Source: Corinectria fuckeliana
Lineage: Eukaryota > Ascomycota > Sordariomycetes > Hypocreales > Nectriaceae
Reading direction: 5' to 3'
Assembly: GCA_019137255.1 (NCBI GenBank)
Contig: WPDH01000026.1
Span: 124,001-188,000, forward strand
DNA: 64,000 bases
Made by a program: the position numbers and the translations under genes. How positions within the stretch are numbered: the stretch's first letter is position 1; each line of letters begins with the position of its first letter. Shown here one piece after another: positions 1-11,021 of this stretch. The notes under the pieces were generated by a model. It did not search any database and was not told the DNA's origin. It saw only the letters and a program-made list of their open reading frames with translations.

Positions 1-1560
1 ACGGGCGTAACTGATGCTGCCAATGTTCCGTCCCAGATTCTCGTCGTTTACCCACTGCCTCAATTTGTCAACGAGGACATGTTCACGAACGACATTAAGC
101 GGCTGGAACTCGAAAAGGTCGACAGTGCAAAGGACAACTCCAATGGAGCGCCAAAGCTCAAGTCAACCGCACCCACTGGCGACACGTCACGGTACGGTGC
201 CAGACCTGGTTCATTGCATCGAGTCTTTCTCATGCGCGACACCAGCTCGGATGAATCATTCAAATACGGGTTCGTTGAGTTTTGGACCATGGAAGACGCC
301 GCTGCTGCCGTGGCCAAGTTCCAGAAGTCTCGGTCCTTTACTGTTGCAGCGTGCCCAGTCACAGTGTCTACCATTCACATGGGTGTCTTCATCCCGGAGG
401 AACGGGAGGTGACACCTGCCATTGAGCGCATGTCGTTCAACCCTCTGTTCAACCCGACTCTGCGTGTGCGATATCGAGACCTTCATGTGTACCCCAGCCA
501 ACACATCGTGACGTCTCACCCTCCCGGCGCGGGCGATACTTCTAAAGCCGCCGCGGACGAGGCTGCCGAAGCCAGAAAGTCGAAGAAACGGAAGGCTGAA
601 GGAGCTGCTGCTGGGTCTTCGGCCAAGAGGCTAGTACCCATGGCCGGTCAAATGGCCATGTGGCAGCGAAAGCGGAGCGAGCTTCGAGGCAATGGCCATG
701 CAACAAGTAATGATGGGGCACAGAACGCTGGCGGACAAGACCAGGATCGAACGCCTGTACGAATATCGCTTTCAGGAAACGGATCCTCCACAGAGGGATC
801 CAAACCCCAAGGCCCTATCAAGATATCGCTTTCTGGCGCCACGAAACTAGGTGTGTCTCAAGATGGCAATCTAAGGAAGTCCACCACTCCCGAACCGACT
901 GCTACCTCCGAACAGGAGCCGCAACCTCAGGCCCAGTCGTCGATCAGCCCATCGGTGTCGTATGTCGACCGAGACCGGTTGATGTGTCTCATCTGCATGC
1001 GCAAATACAAGTCGATAGACGAAGTCGACATCCACGAGAAGTCCCGGAACCACAAGAACGCCACGGAAAACGAAGAGCAAGTCAAGGCAGCCCTTCCTCG
1101 CCTCGCGACTCGCGACGCAAGGCTTCAGAAACAGACACAAGAAAACCCAGAGACTGCGCCTGCAACCTCGCAGTACCGAGACCGAGCCAAGGAACGGCGA
1201 CAGGTGTACAACCAGCCCACCAAGCCCAAGCCCGCGCCTGCGCCTGTGCCGGGACACCACAACAAGCCCAAGCAACAACCTCCGAAGCAAGAGGAGACTC
1301 CCAAACCGGCGCAGTCCAAGGGAGCCGGAATGCTGGCCAAGATGGGCTGGTCTGCTGGCGCCGGCCTGGGTGCCAAGGGCGACGGCCGCACCGAGACCAT
1401 CGTCACAAACGCCTACCAGGACGGCGTTGGCTTGGGCGCCGAGGGAGGCAATCTAGGGGATGCGGCGCAGCTCGCCGAGCGCAAGACGAAGAACAGTTAT
1501 ACCGATTACTTGAACACCGTTCAGGACAAGGCGAGAGAGCGGTACAACAAGATGGGCTAG
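1..1560 (+). CDS. RBM5/RBM10-like RNA-binding protein with C2H2 finger and G-patch (5' partial)
   Basis: The frame is open from base 1, so the start lies outside the window and the first ATG (base 79) is internal. The first residues (ILVVYPLP, then a conserved YGFVEFWTMEDAAAAVAKF stretch) look like an RNA-recognition motif. A low-complexity Lys, Ser and Gln-rich linker follows. A C2H2-type finger has its CLIC pair near base 985 and His residues near bases 1035-1050. A G-patch lies at about 1321-1455 (GMLAKMGW, GLGAKGDG, GVGLGAEGG). The order RRM, C2H2 finger, G-patch and a C-terminal Tyr/Lys-rich tail is that of human RBM5/RBM10, which act in spliceosome assembly and splice-site choice in the nucleus. 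The fungal role is inferred from that family. No intron is seen in this part. It converges on the aspartic protease downstream. Confidence 0.85.
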   Translation, partial: TGVTDAANVPSQILVVYPLPQFVNEDMFTNDIKRLELEKVDSAKDNSNGAPKLKSTAPTGDTSRYGARPGSLHRVFLMRDTSSDESFKYGFVEFWTMEDAAAAVAKFQKSRSFTVAACPVTVSTIHMGVFIPEEREVTPAIERMSFNPLFNPTLRVRYRDLHVYPSQHIVTSHPPGAGDTSKAAADEAAEARKSKKRKAEGAAAGSSAKRLVPMAGQMAMWQRKRSELRGNGHATSNDGAQNAGGQDQDRTPVRISLSGNGSSTEGSKPQGPIKISLSGATKLGVSQDGNLRKSTTPEPTATSEQEPQPQAQSSISPSVSYVDRDRLMCLICMRKYKSIDEVDIHEKSRNHKNATENEEQVKAALPRLATRDARLQKQTQENPETAPATSQYRDRAKERRQVYNQPTKPKPAPAPVPGHHNKPKQQPPKQEETPKPAQSKGAGMLAKMGWSAGAGLGAKGDGRTETIVTNAYQDGVGLGAEGGNLGDAAQLAERKTKNSYTDYLNTVQDKARERYNKMG

Positions 1561-2008
1561 CTGGCTTTACTTGAAGGAGGGAATGGGCAGGCGAGGAGCA
1601 GCCTAGGGGGCGTTTCGTTTCTTGTTCCAATGTACGTGTATCTGACTTGCGAAATGGAGTGCAATTGATGGAAAATGGGCTACGTGCCAATAAGGAGGCT
1701 CACGAAGTAGGTTTGAGGAGATGATTAAATACACACGGCAACAGACTCAGGACCCGGTTTCTTGGAAGAGAACAATTATATTTTTGGCAGCTCATGCGTC
1801 ATATACACTGTGGGCTAGGGCCGATACGGCCTGGATATCACGTCAGGAATTATTCTCCAACGAGGGTATCGTATTTTACATTGGTTTCCCGCAAGAACAT
1901 TATCCCCTTTACACCCCTGTTTCGTGACATGTACTCGTACATATACGCCTCTGCACCAACTGGTGCAGGTAACAAACACGTCCCACATCAAGCTCAGACT
2001 ACCGTCTC
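1561..2008. other. Intergenic region between convergent genes
   Basis: This stretch holds the 3' ends of the G-patch gene and the aspartic protease. No convincing coding frame is seen on either strand; the short open frames lack coding character. Confidence 0.5.
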
Positions 2009-3616
2009 TCACAGCATCACGGCCGCGGCTCCCACAGCCATCACTAGCGAGGCTATCATGGCCGGCGCCAAACGACCGGCGGCGCTGTCGTCGTCTCCGT
2101 CTCCGCTGCTGCTGCTGCCTGAGGAACTGTCAGGAGTGGCCGTGACGGTGACGGTGGGACGGGAGCCCGACGAGGTCGGGTCAGCCGTGGACTTACTAGC
2201 GACGCCGGTGACGTTGGGGAAGTCGGAGTCGTCGGCCTTGAGCTCAACGATGTCGCTCTTGGTGGCGTTCGGGTTGGCCTCGGCAATGCCGATCTGCTCG
2301 TTGGCGAGGTCGTATACGACATAGGCGGAGCGCAGGAAGGTGTCGCCGAGCAGGGCGAAGTCGTCGCTGTCGACGCCGTAGTCGGAGGCGGAGGCGATGC
2401 CGAACATACAGGCACCGTTCCAGCCATCGAAGGCCTTGCTGAGGGAGGGGTCGTTCATGATCTCGTCTTGGACGGAGGCGAAGGAGTCGACGACCATCTC
2501 GTCGATGGGGATGCTGATCTTCTTCCCGGAGAAGGTGAAGTCCAAGCTGATGCCGTCGCCCTTGTCGCCGGCGTAGGCGCAGTCGACGAAGGGGACGCTG
2601 ATGCCCGTCACGGTGCGGACGTCAAAGGCATCCCAGATGGCCTGGACTTGAGAGTCGGGGAGGAGGCAGATGGTGGAACCGGAGTCGAGGATGGCGTCGG
2701 CGGACAGCGCGTCGAGCTTGACGGTCTTGCCGGAGACGGCGAGCGAGTCCAACCCGACGGTGAAGGAGGTGATGTTGTTGGAGAAGGATTGGAAGTCGGG
2801 CTTGAGAGGCAGGGTGGTGAGCTTGCCGACAAACTTGGCCTTGTCGATGCCGCCGAAGAGGATGGTACCGGAGTCGGCGCTGAGATCGTTCTACCACACG
2901 GGGTTAGTTGGAATTCCGGGATACAGGACGCAACGCAGCAGCTACGTACCAAGTACAAGCTGAAGGCCGCCGTGTCGATGTAGCCCTGGGAAACCATGTT
3001 GTCCAGGACGGTCGGGTACTCGACATCGGCAGCGACATTAGCGGCGAAGCCCAGGCCCATGATACCCGTAGGGCGCACCGATTTGGTGGCGAGGCCAAGT
3101 TGTTGGCGCTTGATGGCCTTGCCATCGATAGTGACGGTGTCGTTGAAGTAGTCGCCGCGGATTCGGCGGCTGTCGAGATAGGTGATGTCGAAACCGCCCT
3201 TGTCGACGACCTTGTACGTGGAGCTGTCGTCCGAGTTGACTGTAGTCGAAAGTCAGCATTACGGTCGCCTAGAGTTACGCGTCCCGTCCCAGCCCGCCCG
3301 AATCCTACTCACAAGTGGTCATGCAGTACCCATTCGTATCCTGTAGTGTTATGCTGTTGCACAGATCCGTGTCGACCGAGTTGACCCAGGTGTCACTGCT
3401 GCCGGTGTCGAGCAAGAACCCGATCTTCTGGCCCGGAGTGCCGACTTCGAACTCGGCATAGTAGCCACCGCCAGTAATGTTGTTGATAGCTTCGAGGTCG
3501 AGGGTATCGCGCTTTGTGATGGTGAGGGAGTGGTCGAGCTTTAACTTGGAGATGCCGACAGAGACGGTGCCGGCCGAGGCGCAAGCGACGAGGGAGAGGA
3601 GCGCAAGGGAGCGCAT
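2009..3616 (-). CDS. Secreted, GPI-anchored aspartic protease (yapsin/candidapepsin type)
   Basis: Three exons are inferred: 3616-3313, 3239-2950 and 2890-2009. Both introns are GT-AG (73 and 59 nt), and the product is 491 aa. Residues 1-16 form a signal peptide (MRSLALLSLVACASAG). A dibasic Lys-Arg at about 35-36 is a likely propeptide cleavage site. The two catalytic aspartates are in DTGSS (Asp70) and DSGST (about Asp267), the hallmark of pepsin-family A1 proteases. The C-terminus is a Ser/Thr/Asp-rich spacer followed by a hydrophobic tail (LAPAMIASLVMAVGAAAVML), the layout of a GPI-anchor signal. The enzyme probably sits at the plasma membrane or cell wall and processes secreted or wall proteins, as yapsins do; the substrate is not visible from sequence. 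All key residues are present and the gene looks intact. Confidence 0.9.
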
Positions 3617-5549
3617 GTTGAAGGCCGACAGAGGAGAAGTTGTCGAAGCAGAGGCAGAAGAGCGAGAGACACGGCAGAGTGAGAGTCGACGGTTGTCTCT
3701 CCTCGGGATGTTCTAGTTCGATCGATGTCTTGAATGCCGGGCTGCCTAGTCTAATATGCAGAAGACCAAGAAATCGAGGCGCAAAGCAGGAAAGAGACTC
3801 GGGGAAAGGAAAGGAAAAAAAAGCCCGATGCCCACCAACGGCAATAACCCAAATCCTAGAAAAGAGACGTTGTGCTGTAATTTATTGATGAAGATGATGC
3901 TGAAACGAGGAAAATGGGGAGAAGTGGGAGAATGGATGGACGGGAGACGGACAGGGGACAGGGGCTTGGGGGGCGTTTTCAGAAGGCGGTTGGATGTTAT
4001 AGGCTGCCCAGTGGTGGGCTGTAGGTACCAACCCACTAATATGGGACCACTAAAAAGGCCAAAGCCTCCCCTAGATCCCCGGCTGGATCCCTGCGGCGTA
4101 GGCTTTTAGCGCTGCGCTACCACGGCGGCGAGGGTGGCTTCGCCAGTCAAAATCAAAACGTCTCGCTTCCTCTCCAAGTTCTTGGGTGCAAACGCAGTGA
4201 CTCGAGCCCCTGTAGACGGGGATTTCTGATATTCAGCCTCGAGCGGGTAAGGCTTTTAAGCTGCGCCCCCTCTGTGTGGATGAAAATCAGGCGGTGGACT
4301 GACTAAGAGTCAGGTTTAACTTATTTAGTCATTCATTTCCAGTCCGGTGCTTGGCTTTCTTGGCCTTTCTTTCCAGACTTTCTGTTGTTGGTATCCGGCA
4401 ATCTATTCAAGCAATCGGTGATGACTTTTTCTATTGCCACCCGACGCGAACTCGACAATAACAGAGTAGAGCTGCTGCCTCTAGCGGGATTTTGCATTAG
4501 CGTTCTCCCCGGCATCTAACGCTTCCGAGACAGACAGTGTGTGACAGAACAAACCCAGCGGAGCGGGAGGTGTCAGCACCCACAGCCGCCAGGAGTCCGA
4601 AGTGGCAAAGCCCCACGGATGCCGATTGAACCGGTAACATGGCATTACCCTTTGGCGCCTGGCGCCTTTCAAGGCGGGGGGGGGGGAAGGAATTATCTCC
4701 GCTCCGGATCCCGGACCAGATGTGGAGAGAGCTTGCACTCACATCTCTTACAGCACCCGTCTCTAACAGGCGGGATGGGGGGAGGGGGGGCTTCAATGGG
4801 TATCTACGATTGGAGCAGATGGAGATGTGACATTAGATTACAGGGCTGAGATTAAGGGAATCCTTAGCCCTGGCCTCGCTACTACCTTGTCCTGGTCGTG
4901 CGGTCTCTATTTCGGAATTGTCATGGAAGGATTGCTAGGCTTGGGGTTGCTGAGCCTTCGTCCCTTCAGATTCCAAACCAAGATCCACCCACCCAAATGC
5001 TAAGTCATCGTCTACTCGTATATTACGGAGTACGGAGCATTCAGTAGAAGCTGGCTCGGCCAGGTGCGCTCCGATGGGTTCTCTTCATCAGCCAAGTCGG
5101 TCTACTCGCCTCGGCTAACGTCATACTGCGAACCCATTCATTCCGTCTTAGGCTTCGCCATCGCAGCCACCGCCCGACCCCTAATTACGTATGGACGGGC
5201 TTGTAATAAAGGCGTGGGCCGAAAAAGAGTCACGCTTCGGATCCTTCGTGATAGAGTCCGCATCCTCCGGCGCTGCGCTGGTTCGCTTGTAAGCGGCTAC
5301 AAAGGGTATGCCTCCTTCACGTGACGCACCACGTGCGTATTAACCCCACCATAGAGATGCCGGAGGTGAAGAAAACACCACCTGTTGGTGGGTGACCACC
5401 AGAGATATGACCTGCCTGCATAGTAAGTGTAAGGTGCCTTACCTTTTGGTGTGGCGGTCATTGACACCACCACTCTCTCTCTTCACCGTCGCATTCACGC
5501 TTGTCCAGATTCGACCCCCCTGCCTAGTCTACGATACTAGGCCTACAGG
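3617..5549. other. Gene-free region upstream of the aspartic protease
   Basis: The first few hundred bases are the protease 5' region. Beyond that no coding frame is convincing. A motif GGCTTTTA followed by GCTGCGC occurs near 4101-4117 and again near 4251-4266, possibly part of an old dispersed repeat. A G-homopolymer lies at about 4677-4687. No tRNA was recognised. Confidence 0.4.
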
Positions 5550-6026
5550 ATGGAGCCCGAGGTAGCTGCACAGCTGCTTCAGCGATTCACTAACAGTGCT
5601 CACCGCGATGCGATTTTGGCCGTGCTGGATGACCACCGACTATATCGATGATTTCGAACAACGATGCGCCATCTTCCATTCTTAGCGATACCTCCTGGAT
5701 TCACCTTTCAATGCAACAGCTCTTGCCATCGTCATGGTGGCTCCCATCCGGCAGCTCCAAGCCCATGAGAACAAGCTCAAGGAGTTGCAGCTCGTTCGAG
5801 AAGGGAAAATGTTCCCTACGCCATACGCTCTCCACGCAATTCCTATCTTGACGGCTCTGTGTGATGCTGTCCCCTCACAATTAATTACTGTATGTTGAAG
5901 GTGTCTTACCCTTTCTTCTATCCTTGCGTCTTGATGGGCACATTCGTTGCAGAGTCTTGCTGTTCAGGCTGCATAGCATGTCTACTCGGGCTGTATATCA
6001 CGCCTGGGCCAACTTTCGCTATTAAC
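5550..6026 (+). pseudogene. Relic of an unrecognised gene with frameshift and stop
   Basis: A coding-like frame starts at ATG 5550 (MEPEVAAQLLQRFTNSAHRD) and hits TGA at 5649. In the +1 frame the text continues as YIDDFEQRCAIFHS, meets a TAG near 5683, and then runs on as RYLLDSPFNATALAIVMVAP and QLQAHENKLKELQLV to about 5890. A GTATGT donor and a GCAG acceptor near 5952 could lead to a short last exon ending in a TAA near 6026. One frameshift and one TAG (possibly a former CAG) break the gene. The family is not recognised. The coding look rests on amino-acid pattern alone. Confidence 0.4.
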
Positions 6027-6502
6027 TTTCCACTCCTATTTTTTGATGATGATATTGCTGTTGGTGTTGGCAGTTAGCATTAAACCATGAAGGCATGAGG
6101 GTCTGAGAACCTAAGGGCGTAAGAAATCACGACATTAGGACATTAGGGCAGCTAGTAACATGATCAACGAGACATGGTGCAGAAAAATGGTCTTACAGCC
6201 TGAATCAACATATGCTACAGCCCGGATAGCATAAGGGGTTGTTGCAGGTATTCATCCGCGTAAGATATAATTACACAAGCCGAGAAACACACATTCTGAT
6301 GCCCCGCATACGCTGATTCACAGCCCCAACCCCAACTGGACGCTTAACCCTAGGTTCCCCTAACGCCTAACATTGTCTCCAACCCGTGCTATGCTTTCTC
6401 GTAAATCTCGTTGCTCAGTAGAGTATATCCCTGCCCCTCTGCAATGATGACGGGGCGAGTTGCTCTCGGTCGAGTGAAGTTGACTTCCCTTGCCCTGCCT
6501 TT
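6027..6502. other. Intergenic region downstream of ISN1
   Basis: No gene is seen. The stretch includes CCTAA/TTAGG-like words (for example around 6110-6150 and 6340-6370), too irregular to be a telomeric array. Confidence 0.4.
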
Positions 6503-8285
6503 TCACAGCTTCCCCCTCCTCAGCTCTTCCAGCTCTTTCAGAAGCTCCACCGTCTCAGCTGGACTCGCGATCCACGCTGTCGTCCCTACGCTCCGCGCCT
6601 TGAAGTCGTTCGACCCGGCGCTCAGGAACTGATCGCCCACGTGAAGCGTATTCTTCCCCTCAATCGCCCCGTCCCCGCTCTTCCTGCTAAACCACTGCTG
6701 GCAGACCGTCACACCCCAGCTCTTGTCGCCGATGTCAACAAACACGTCGCGACCACCGTTGAAGGCGCAGAACGGCACGGGGCGATGCTGCACGGGTTCA
6801 GGGGAAAGGTGCGAGAGATCCAAAGGCTGCGAAGTTTCCGAGGGGGGCTGCGGCCGGCTAGCAGGTTGGTCGTGCGCGGACCCGACTCTGCTCAGTTCCA
6901 GGATGCGCTGAACGACGAGAACCGTCTCCTCAAGACTCTCGCGGGCGATGCGTGCGTCGGCTGGATCTGGCATAATGCCGACGGCGCGGTCTTTGCGAAG
7001 AATCTTAGCAGGCAGGCTCATGAACTCGATACAGTCTCTCAAAGCCATTTCTGCCTTATCAAGAAGCTTCTTGATGTCATCTTTGGACCACGAAGCCATC
7101 TCAGGTGTCAGCCAGTCGTTAAGGTCAACGGGCGCCAGCTTGTGAGGCGAAGAGGCGCAGAACTCGAACAAGTAGTTGGCCTCGCCGCCCATGACAACAA
7201 TGTTCTGCTTCTGGGCAGGGCTCAGGCCATCATCACTTGCAATGGCATCGAGGAGACCCTTGAGACGCTCGTAGTAGCGGTCGGCCGTGGTGTAGCCCGC
7301 GGCTGTGACAATTCCAATCTTGACATTCTCGCGGAGGAGATCTGTACCAGCAATTAGCATGTGTCTCCGTTGGAATGATAGGGCAAGTCCCACCGATGAG
7401 TAGAGGAATAATGGGGTTGTTCTCGAGTAGATTCTCTCCATCATCGTAGAGTGTCACATCTCCATCAAAGGTAGCTAGCTGTAGCGACTCGTCGGTAACG
7501 GCTCTGACCTGGGCTGAGTTTAGGATATGTCGAATATCATTGAACGACGGCGCCACAAATCTCCTCGATGAGATATGTCGCTTTCTGTCCTGGTACTGGA
7601 AGGCGTTCTTGAGCGGTAGCTCGGTGAAGAAGGGGCCTGCTGTGGGTACCAGCATCATTAGCTTAGAGGGGAGCCCGCCATTTGCAAGTCGGTTGTCGAC
7701 TAGATTAGACAGAGCGAGATTAGCCAACTGCAGCACTTGACCAAAAGTTGAGACTACGCACCGTGATCCTTGATCAGAAGTTCGACTTTGTACATGATCT
7801 CAGCATAGTCGTCGTGGGCTTCGGCGTAGCATCGTCGGTGAGCCTCTACATAGGGCCGACGAGCCTCTTCGCATTGGCGGCGAGCCTCATCATCCATCTC
7901 GGGGGCGACGCTTGGCACATTTTTCAAGTCACCGTTTGGTTGCGAGTGGAGTACGAAAGGGACAGCTAAGAGACCCTTGATCCATTCTTCGTCCCGATGT
8001 TAGCGAAAAGGCCTAATTACATGGAAGCGTGAGGTTTGTGATGTTATAAGTGGTGAGGGTGGTGAGGGTGGTGAGGGTGGTGAGGGTGGTGCTGATAATG
8101 GAGTGGGGCACTATCCCGGAAGGGAAGGAGGCCACGAGAGTCACTCGTAAAGGCATCGTACCGATAAATTGGTCTCGACGGTGCGTCTTGAGGGCATCTA
8201 GAAACCTGTGTGAGCAAGTTCCTCTGTAGTCCTTCCTTGGTGAGGGACAGGGCAGCTTACACTCAACGCGATAGCGTGTCGTCAT
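6503..8285 (-). CDS. ISN1: IMP-specific 5'-nucleotidase
   Basis: Five exons are inferred: 8285-8261, 8197-8162, 7986-7762, 7699-7394 and 7341-6503. Phases are consistent and the product is 476 aa, close to the 450 aa of the yeast enzyme. ISN1 hydrolyses IMP to inosine and phosphate in purine salvage in the cytosol. The N-terminus starts MTTRYRVE and joins YALKTHRRDQFI, then EWIKGLLAVPFVLHS, which matches my memory of the family. The HAD-type nucleophile motif is FDGDVTLYDDG at about 172-182. A VGIVTAAGYTT-like segment follows at the fourth splice junction. The C-terminus carries HVGDQFLSAGSNDFKAR and TTAWIASP at about 431-458. The second intron, about 175 nt, holds a 9-bp minisatellite. The start is the only ATG giving MTTRYRVE. 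The gene is divergent from nudF. All motifs look intact. Confidence 0.93.
8050..8091 (+). repeat. 9-bp minisatellite in ISN1 intron 2
   Basis: The unit GTGGTGAGG is repeated about four and a half times without visible interruption. It lies wholly inside an intron of ISN1, so copy-number change would not alter the protein. Confidence 0.9.
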
Positions 8286-9447
8286 TGTGGCAGTAGCACT
8301 TGCTTTAGGCTTCCTTTAAGGTTGACTGGTGCAGCCTCGAAAAAGAAAAGGAAAAAAAAAGATAAAGTATATTACAGTCTTGAAGGAGGAGAGTGAGAGA
8401 AAGAAGTCAAAGGTTCGGTGACTCGGGAGGGGAACTTGACCTGAAGGCGACCGGGTGGCATGCGGGAGGCGCCGTGGGGCGGGGAACGCCGATGGAACTC
8501 TCCAATTGCCCCAACGAGACAGCGGCACAGGCTGCCATTGGTCATTGCTACAGCGGTACCCTGACCGACGTAGGCGGTGACGGCGAAGCTATCGTACTAT
8601 CCGTGAGTCGACCGCGCTGTATCTACATGGGAATCCGGAGTGCCCAAGGACCCAAGTATCTGAGCCGCTGCTGGTCTAGCCTATTCGTACCCAGGCTTGA
8701 ACCACCTAACTACTATGTAGTCCACTAGGCATGTCATCAATTGATGGACGAAGTCCGGCAGCGACAATATTCTGGGCCTGTCTGGTCAAAACTCTCAACT
8801 TCGCAAGCTCGGGAGCAAACCTCTCATCCGATTCCCGCTTACTTCGGGTTCCTCCAATCCCAATAAGTGCAGACTAAAGACGGTGATTCGTACCAACATC
8901 ACGGCGATTGACGGCCGTTGGCGTTATGGACCGCGGCCTCCTCGTGCCCAGTGTCTCGGGCAATACATACGTGCGTCCCTCAACGTAAAAAACAGCGTAG
9001 AAAGATCACGGTACATGGCACGAATTAAGAATTCACCAATCGGTGCAAGGCTTCCCACCATCACATGCTATCCGCAACGTCGTGTTTGTTACTGCCGTGT
9101 TACATGAAATGTTGGTAAAGCGCACCTCGCAAAGGGAAAATATTTCGCCGGGCCCGAACCCACTTTCTGACGCGCTGCGACGAGAGCTCTTTGGTGCTTG
9201 ACAACGAAGCCCAACTGTCGCCTTGTTGCTGTCTCCATCCTAATCGCCCGACCCGTCGAATCGAAGATCCCATTAGGTTCAGGCTGCGCCAATGTACTGA
9301 GCTGTCACCTTATTCGCTCGTTCGACTCGGTACTCCGGATTCTACGACAACAACCCCGAAAAGCGGAGAGGACGTTCGCCTCAAGGTCGGTCTGGAGGAC
9401 AACCAAATACTGGCTTTTGTGGTGCCGGACTGCAAACGGTCGCAACA
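8286..9447. other. Divergent promoter region between ISN1 and nudF
   Basis: About 1.16 kb separates the two start codons. No coding frame is convincing. An A-rich tract lies near 8340-8365. The part close to 9448 is probably nudF 5' UTR; open frames there overlap the nudF first exon in other phases and look like shadows. Confidence 0.5.
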
Positions 9448-11021
9448 ATGGCGCCCATGCTGTCACCCAGACAAGCGGAAGAGCTGTGCGTACAGTGTCC
9501 CGAGGAGGGCAGGACTTTCGCATATCCCGGAGGGAGGTTAACATGGTGCCCGCAGTCACAAGTCCATCATCGCATACCTTTCCGCCAACAACCTCCCAAA
9601 TGCCGCCACGGCACTCCGGACAGAAATCAACCTTGGGGAGGAGTCATTCGATGCCGCCACAGCAAAGAAGTATGAGACGCTTCTAGAGAAGAAATGGACG
9701 AGCATTGTGCGGTTACAGAAAAAGGCATGTTGTATTTGCGTTTGCGCGACAGCTTCGCTCGCTGTTCGCCTTTCCCCGCTCTCGCTCCCGCTCCCGCTCC
9801 TCCCGCACACCGACATCTAACATATCCCTCCTACAGATCATGGATCTCGAGAGCCGAAACGACGCCTTGCAAACCGAACTCGACAACGCGACGCCTAGCT
9901 CCCTTTCAAAACGAAACGACCCCGCATCCTGGTTACCCAAAGCCCCTCCTCGCCACACCTTGGAATCACACCGGGATGCCATAAACTGCGTCGCATTTCA
10001 CCCCGTATTCTCCTCCATCGCTTCCGGGTCTGACGACTACACCATAAAAATCTGGGACTGGGAACTGGGAGAGTTGGAAAAGACGATCAAGGGCCACACG
10101 AGAGCAGTGCTAGATGTCGATTACGGCGGCCCCCGAGGCGGTTATCTCCTAGCATCCTGCAGCTCCGACTTGACCATCAAACTGTGGGATCCAGCCGACG
10201 ACTACAAGAACATCCGAACTCTACCAGGCCACGACCATAGCATCAGCGCTATCCGGTTCATCCCATCGGGCGCTGCGGGCGCACCGTCATCCGGGACCTT
10301 GCTCGTCAGCGCGAGTCGAGACAGGTCTCTGAGGATATGGGATATCACCACCGGATATTGCATGAGGACAATCAGCGGACATTCCGGCTGGGTGCGAGAT
10401 GTCTGTCCCTCCTCCGATGGGCGTTTCCTCGTCTCCACTGGCGACGACATGTCCGTTCGACTATGGGACATTTCATCATCGGAGCCAGAGGTCAAGCAGA
10501 TCATGTTTGGCCACGAGCACTTCAACGAGTGCTGCACAATTGCCCCGGCCACCTCATATAAATACTTGGCTCCGCTGGCCGGACTGAAGAAGCCTCCACC
10601 AGCGAGCAGCACGGCAGAGTTTGTGGCCACTGGATCCCGAGACAAGACGATACGGCTTTGGGATGCTCGCGGAACCTGCCTCCTGACCCTAGCGGGCCAC
10701 GACAACTGGGTGCGGTCGATTCTTTTCCATCCCAGCGGCAAATACCTCATATCAGCGTCAGACGACAAGACGTTGAGATGCTGGGACCTCAGCCAAGGAG
10801 GCAAGTGCGTCAGGGTGCTTGCGGATGTTCACGAACATTTCATCACTTGCCTGAGATGGGCTCCAGGAATCGTCAAGGAGAGCGCTCCCGTCGACACTGA
10901 GAACGGCGAAGTGGGCACTCCAAAGCGCAACGGTGCCGAGAGAGCCGCCCCTGATGTGCAGATTCGTTGCATCATCGCTACGGGAGGCGTGGACCAGAAG
11001 CTGAGAATTTTCGCCAACTGA
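9448..11021 (+). CDS. nudF: Nuclear distribution protein NudF / LIS1 (PAC1)
   Basis: Three exons are inferred: 9448-9485, 9556-9724 and 9837-11021, giving 463 aa. NudF binds the cytoplasmic dynein motor and promotes nuclear migration along microtubules in hyphae. The start MAPMLSPRQAEEL joins HKSIIAYLSANNLPNAATAL, a LisH dimerisation motif at about residues 9-42. A short coiled coil follows, around WTSIVRLQKK and MDLESRNDALQTELDNA. Then comes a seven-bladed WD40 propeller, with HTLESHRDAINCVAFHP opening the first blade and repeats ending in IWDW, LWDP, IWDI, LWDI, LWDA and CWDL. Length and order match the family. The second intron seems to use a GC donor (AAG/GCATGT) with a normal CTACAG acceptor, because no GT donor keeps the frame. 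The 3' region carries a GGA repeat. Confidence 0.95.

Noticed and set aside
6110..6370. CCTAA/TTAGG words suggesting telomere-like sequence
   Set aside because: Units are irregular and interspersed with unrelated DNA, so no array is present.
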